Part shown: one piece after another, positions 5,985 through 8,325 of the stretch
How the letters are laid out: each line of letters starts with the position of its first letter
Position numbering within the stretch: position 1 is the stretch's first letter
Translations under genes and position numbers: made by a program
NCBI GenBank assembly: GCA_947442115.1
Contig: CANEVK010000114.1
Span: forward strand, 1-8,325
DNA: 8,325 nt
Reading direction: 5' to 3'
From: Bacteriovoracaceae bacterium
Lineage (GTDB): Bacteria > Bdellovibrionota > Bacteriovoracia > Bacteriovoracales > Bacteriovoracaceae
The notes under the pieces: generated by a model
What the model saw: the letters and a program-made list of their open reading frames with translations, nothing else
What the model was told of the DNA's origin: nothing
Database searches by the model: none

Positions 5985-7013
5985 ATGAATCGGCATTTAA
6001 AAACTAAGTTGGTTTTATTTTGTATTATTATTTCCTCCTTAATTGGATTTGCGATTTTATTTCCTCGCCTCACGATGCCCTTTGGTTTTTCCTACATCGT
6101 TTTTCTGATGACGAGACCGCTTACCATACTGCTGACGACGGGCCCAGTAAAACAACGACTTTTTTATTTTTCAATCCTCATCCTTGGTTTATCTTTTGCT
6201 TTATTCCCAATTTTTGCGGCTTTCTATAATATTGATACGGATTTTAGTCGTTTAACTGAGCAATTACCTGAACTTGAAAAAAAATTACAGGACAAGTTTT
6301 TTGTTTTTAAAGTGTATGTGTTTGAACGTTTTGGCTATCGTCTAAATATCGATCCCGTCACTTTCATTATTAAGAAAGTTGAAACGAGTGGGATTTTTTT
6401 ATTGGCAAAAATCCCAGAGTTTTTGTCTTCATTCTTTGAATGGCTCTTGCTTGTTCCGATGTTTCTTTATTTCTTTTTCTTTCAAAGTCAGAAATTTGGG
6501 GCAAATTTTTTGCGTGCTATTCCGAACTCCATATTTGAAAAAGCCTACGTCCTTTTTTCTCAATTTAATTTGAAGTTTGGTGAGTACATAATTGCCAAAT
6601 TTATTGAAGCAACGATCTTGGGGACCTTTGTCACCATCGGTCTATTGTTTTTGGATTATCCTTACCCTTTCATTTTAGGTTTTGTCGCTGGAGTGACTAA
6701 TATTCTCCCCTACATTGGTCCTGTGATAGGTGTTGTACCGGCCTTGATTGTTGGCCTTATTTCCAATGACCCGAATATTTCCCTCTTTGGGATGGCGATG
6801 GTTTTTCTTGTCGCTAATTTAGTAGACATGGTACTAGTATTCCCTTTGCTCGTTTCAAAAGTTGTAAATTTAAATCCCATGGTCGTTGTGATGAGCGTTA
6901 TAGTTGGTGGTCAATTGGGTGGTGTTGTGGGGATGATTGTGATTATCCCTTTTATCGCCTTTTTTAAGTTACTTTTTCAGGAGATCTATAAAGATCTTTC
7001 GGTACAAATATGA
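5985..7013 (+). CDS. AI-2E family transporter (PerM/YdiK-like membrane protein)
   Basis: This 342-aa multi-pass inner-membrane protein has likely TM segments near 8-27, 32-50, 58-80, 150-167, 204-222, 228-257, 264-286 and 298-328. A less hydrophobic, charged stretch lies at about 82-145, as in the family. Family signals are the central NILPYIGPVIGVVPA (239-253), the region VNLNPMVVVMSVIVGGQLGGVVGM (294-317) and LVPMFLYFFFF (156-166). Length matches the usual 340-370 aa. Members have been linked to autoinducer-2 export or Na+/H+ exchange, but for most, including this one, the substrate is unknown. ATG 5985 lies 2 nt after the previous stop with only a weak GGA upstream, so translation is probably coupled. 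Its TGA overlaps the next ATG (ATGA, 7010-7013). An in-operon position before a BamD-like gene suggests an envelope role. Confidence 0.9.
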   Translation: MNRHLKTKLVLFCIIISSLIGFAILFPRLTMPFGFSYIVFLMTRPLTILLTTGPVKQRLFYFSILILGLSFALFPIFAAFYNIDTDFSRLTEQLPELEKKLQDKFFVFKVYVFERFGYRLNIDPVTFIIKKVETSGIFLLAKIPEFLSSFFEWLLLVPMFLYFFFFQSQKFGANFLRAIPNSIFEKAYVLFSQFNLKFGEYIIAKFIEATILGTFVTIGLLFLDYPYPFILGFVAGVTNILPYIGPVIGVVPALIVGLISNDPNISLFGMAMVFLVANLVDMVLVFPLLVSKVVNLNPMVVVMSVIVGGQLGGVVGMIVIIPFIAFFKLLFQEIYKDLSVQI

Positions 7014-7756
7014 TTCAAAAATTAACTGCATTAACTTTATTTTTATTCATCATTTCTTGCTCATCCGATAAGCCTAAAGGTCGTACTGAAGCCGAGGTGC
7101 TTTTTAAAGAAGCTGAAGAGCTTGTAAAATCAGAAAGATTTATCCTGGCCACAGAAAAATTAAATACGATCAAAACACAGCACCCTTATTCTTTTTATGC
7201 CACTCCAGCTGAGTTACTTCAGGCAGATGTTCTTTTTATGCAAGAAAGTTTTGTTGAATCTGCAGCTGCCTATTTATTATTTAGGGACTTTCACCCAAAA
7301 CATGAAAGAATCGCCTACGTTATATTTCGAATTGCAGAATCATTTTATAAACAGATCCCTGATACCATCGATAGAGATCTTGAGCCTGCCATAGAGGCGA
7401 TTAAGTACTATGATGAGGTCATCCAAAAGTATGCCGATTCAAGCTATAAGAAGGATTCAGAGGTTAAAATTGCTAAGGCCAAGGCGATGCTAAGGGATAA
7501 GGATATTTATATTGCCGACTTTTATTTTAAAACTAAGCAATATTCACCGGCACGATACTGGTATTTGGATATTCTAGAAAATCATAAGGATGAGAAAACT
7601 CGAAAACATGCTATGGCCAGGACTATTATGGCCACTTTTGAGCTAAAAGAATGGCAACCTTGTTTAGATTACATAGAAAAGTTTTACCAATTTGTTGATA
7701 AAGACTCTCACTCCGAAATAAAATCAATTAAAAAGAACTGTAAAAATAAAATTTAA
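7010..7756 (+). CDS. bamD: BamD-like outer membrane assembly lipoprotein
   Basis: The product is a 248-aa lipoprotein (E. coli BamD is about 245). It has a type II signal sequence: K4, hydrophobic 5-15, lipobox I-I-S-C17 followed by S-S-D. Mature lipidation would be at C17. TPR-like helices follow in the BamD/YfiO pattern: the first unit about 29-58 (A..L.....F..A...L..I...HPYS.YA), then 63-95 with the LLFRDFHPKHE element, the RD element (R122-D123) before the third helix pair about 124-145, and DIYIADFYFKTKQYSPARYWY (about 165-185). In the BAM complex BamD binds BamA on the periplasmic face of the outer membrane and helps insert beta-barrel proteins. Asp20 at +3 does not match the +2 inner-membrane retention signal, so outer-membrane sorting is likely. 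Start ATG overlaps the previous stop (ATGA) without a good Shine-Dalgarno sequence, indicating coupling. A generic BamD-fold TPR lipoprotein rather than the essential BamD is possible. Confidence 0.83.
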   Translation: MIQKLTALTLFLFIISCSSDKPKGRTEAEVLFKEAEELVKSERFILATEKLNTIKTQHPYSFYATPAELLQADVLFMQESFVESAAAYLLFRDFHPKHERIAYVIFRIAESFYKQIPDTIDRDLEPAIEAIKYYDEVIQKYADSSYKKDSEVKIAKAKAMLRDKDIYIADFYFKTKQYSPARYWYLDILENHKDEKTRKHAMARTIMATFELKEWQPCLDYIEKFYQFVDKDSHSEIKSIKKNCKNKI

Positions 7757-7768
7757 TGGGGGTTAACT

Positions 7769-8325
7769 TTGGAAAACATCAAGATGAATGATCTGATGAA
7801 AAAGGCCAAAGAGGCTTTTCAGAGAAATGATCTCAAAACGGCTAGTTTATTCCTCAATGAAGTGATTGATCAGAACCCAAACTCGACTGAAGCCTATTTC
7901 TATATGGCTAATATTTTCCACCTTCGTGGGGAATTAGGAAAGGCCATCAAGGGTTTTCAGAGAGTCTTAGAACTAGATACTCATCATACCGATGCGGCGA
8001 TTTCTCTATCAGTTATTTACAATGATATTGGGAAGTATGAGGAAGCCAAGGCCATCTTTGAAAAGGCCAATAATCAGGTGAAAAATACTCAAGGCCAGGG
8101 CCTGAGTGATCCTCATTTAAATCGTAAATTCTCTTTAAAGCATTATGAAATAGGGGAAATGTACGCTTCTTATAGTCGCTATGAAGAGGCTTTGTTTGAA
8201 TATAATAAAGCGGTCAATCTAGATCCAGATAACTTAGAGCTAAGAATTAAGATTGCTAAAACCTACACTAAAAAAGGTTTTACATCCAAAGCCTTTGAGG
8301 AATTAAAAAGACTTAAGAATGAACA
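7769..8325 (+). CDS. TPR-repeat protein, 3'-truncated by the window edge
   Basis: An open frame of at least 185 codons runs to the end of the window with no stop. I place the start at TTG 7769 because GGGGG (7758-7762) lies 6 nt upstream. The in-frame ATG at 7784 would be 21 nt from it. TPR units are seen at about residues 5-38, 39-72, 73-104, 121-154 and 155 to the end. Examples are AYFYMANIFHLRGELGKAIK and YEEALFEYNKAVNLDPD. There is no signal peptide or TM segment, so it is probably cytoplasmic. It begins 12 nt after the bamD-like stop, as the next member of the same operon. It probably works as a scaffold for a partner encoded nearby or after the window. C-terminal domains cannot be judged. 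Confidence 0.85.
   Translation, partial: MENIKMNDLMKKAKEAFQRNDLKTASLFLNEVIDQNPNSTEAYFYMANIFHLRGELGKAIKGFQRVLELDTHHTDAAISLSVIYNDIGKYEEAKAIFEKANNQVKNTQGQGLSDPHLNRKFSLKHYEIGEMYASYSRYEEALFEYNKAVNLDPDNLELRIKIAKTYTKKGFTSKAFEELKRLKNE

Noticed and set aside
6020..6573. Two short open stretches inside the AI-2E-family gene, another frame
   Set aside because: They are Phe/Leu-rich products of T-rich membrane-protein codons read out of frame and have no independent signals.
7197..7394. 65-codon open stretch inside the bamD-like gene, another frame
   Set aside because: It lies fully within a well-supported lipoprotein gene and shows no features of its own.
7756..7791. Short ORF from ATG 7756 between the bamD-like gene and the last TPR gene
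   Set aside because: It has only 11 codons, is out of frame with the TPR protein and has no Shine-Dalgarno sequence. The GGGGG falls inside it and fits TTG 7769 instead.

Overview
The window is AT-rich, densely packed bacterial DNA (short gaps, ATGA overlaps, convergent genes ending almost on top of each other). A BamD-type outer-membrane lipoprotein marks it as Gram-negative. Low GC, many TPR proteins, an AstA homologue and a cyclic-nucleotide-binding protein beside envelope genes would suit a Bacteriovorax/Bdellovibrio-type bacterium (Bdellovibrionota). That placement is inference from gene content and style, not from a marker gene.

Layout. (1) 1-958, plus strand: the 3' part of a TPR protein whose start lies before the window. 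(2) 962-2335, minus strand: a strong sigma70-type promoter, a complete tRNA-Asn(GTT) with encoded CCA and, beginning 6 nt after the CCA, a 412-codon gene. Its HENGH motif and Y-S-P-W-R...R-P-L-x-G-x-x-H block match the HEXXH-type putative peptide-modification family, reported as 2-oxoglutarate-dependent peptide beta-hydroxylases. (3) 2336-2986, plus strand: a gene for a low-complexity 165-aa protein of unknown function, with sigma28-like promoter elements, a small hairpin upstream, and a good intrinsic terminator lying inside the next, convergent gene. (4) 2924-4656, minus strand: a two-gene operon of an unrecognised 238-aa protein followed by arginine N-succinyltransferase (astA), overlapping by 13 nt. 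(5) 4657-8325, plus strand: a divergent promoter region, then a tight run of five genes: a TPR/two-TM/SH3-like protein (BatE-like architecture), a cyclic-nucleotide-binding protein, an AI-2E-family membrane protein, a BamD-like lipoprotein, and a TPR protein that runs off the end.

How the genes may work together. The rightward run looks like one transcription unit for envelope work: a BamD-type outer-membrane assembly lipoprotein, an inner-membrane AI-2E/PerM-type protein, two TPR scaffolds and a small cytoplasmic cNMP sensor. The most unusual part is the tRNA-Asn / HEXXH gene pair. The mRNA has no visible Shine-Dalgarno sequence, and tRNA 3' processing would leave a leader of only about 6 nt. 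No precursor peptide or RiPP maturation partner is visible nearby, so its substrate is open.
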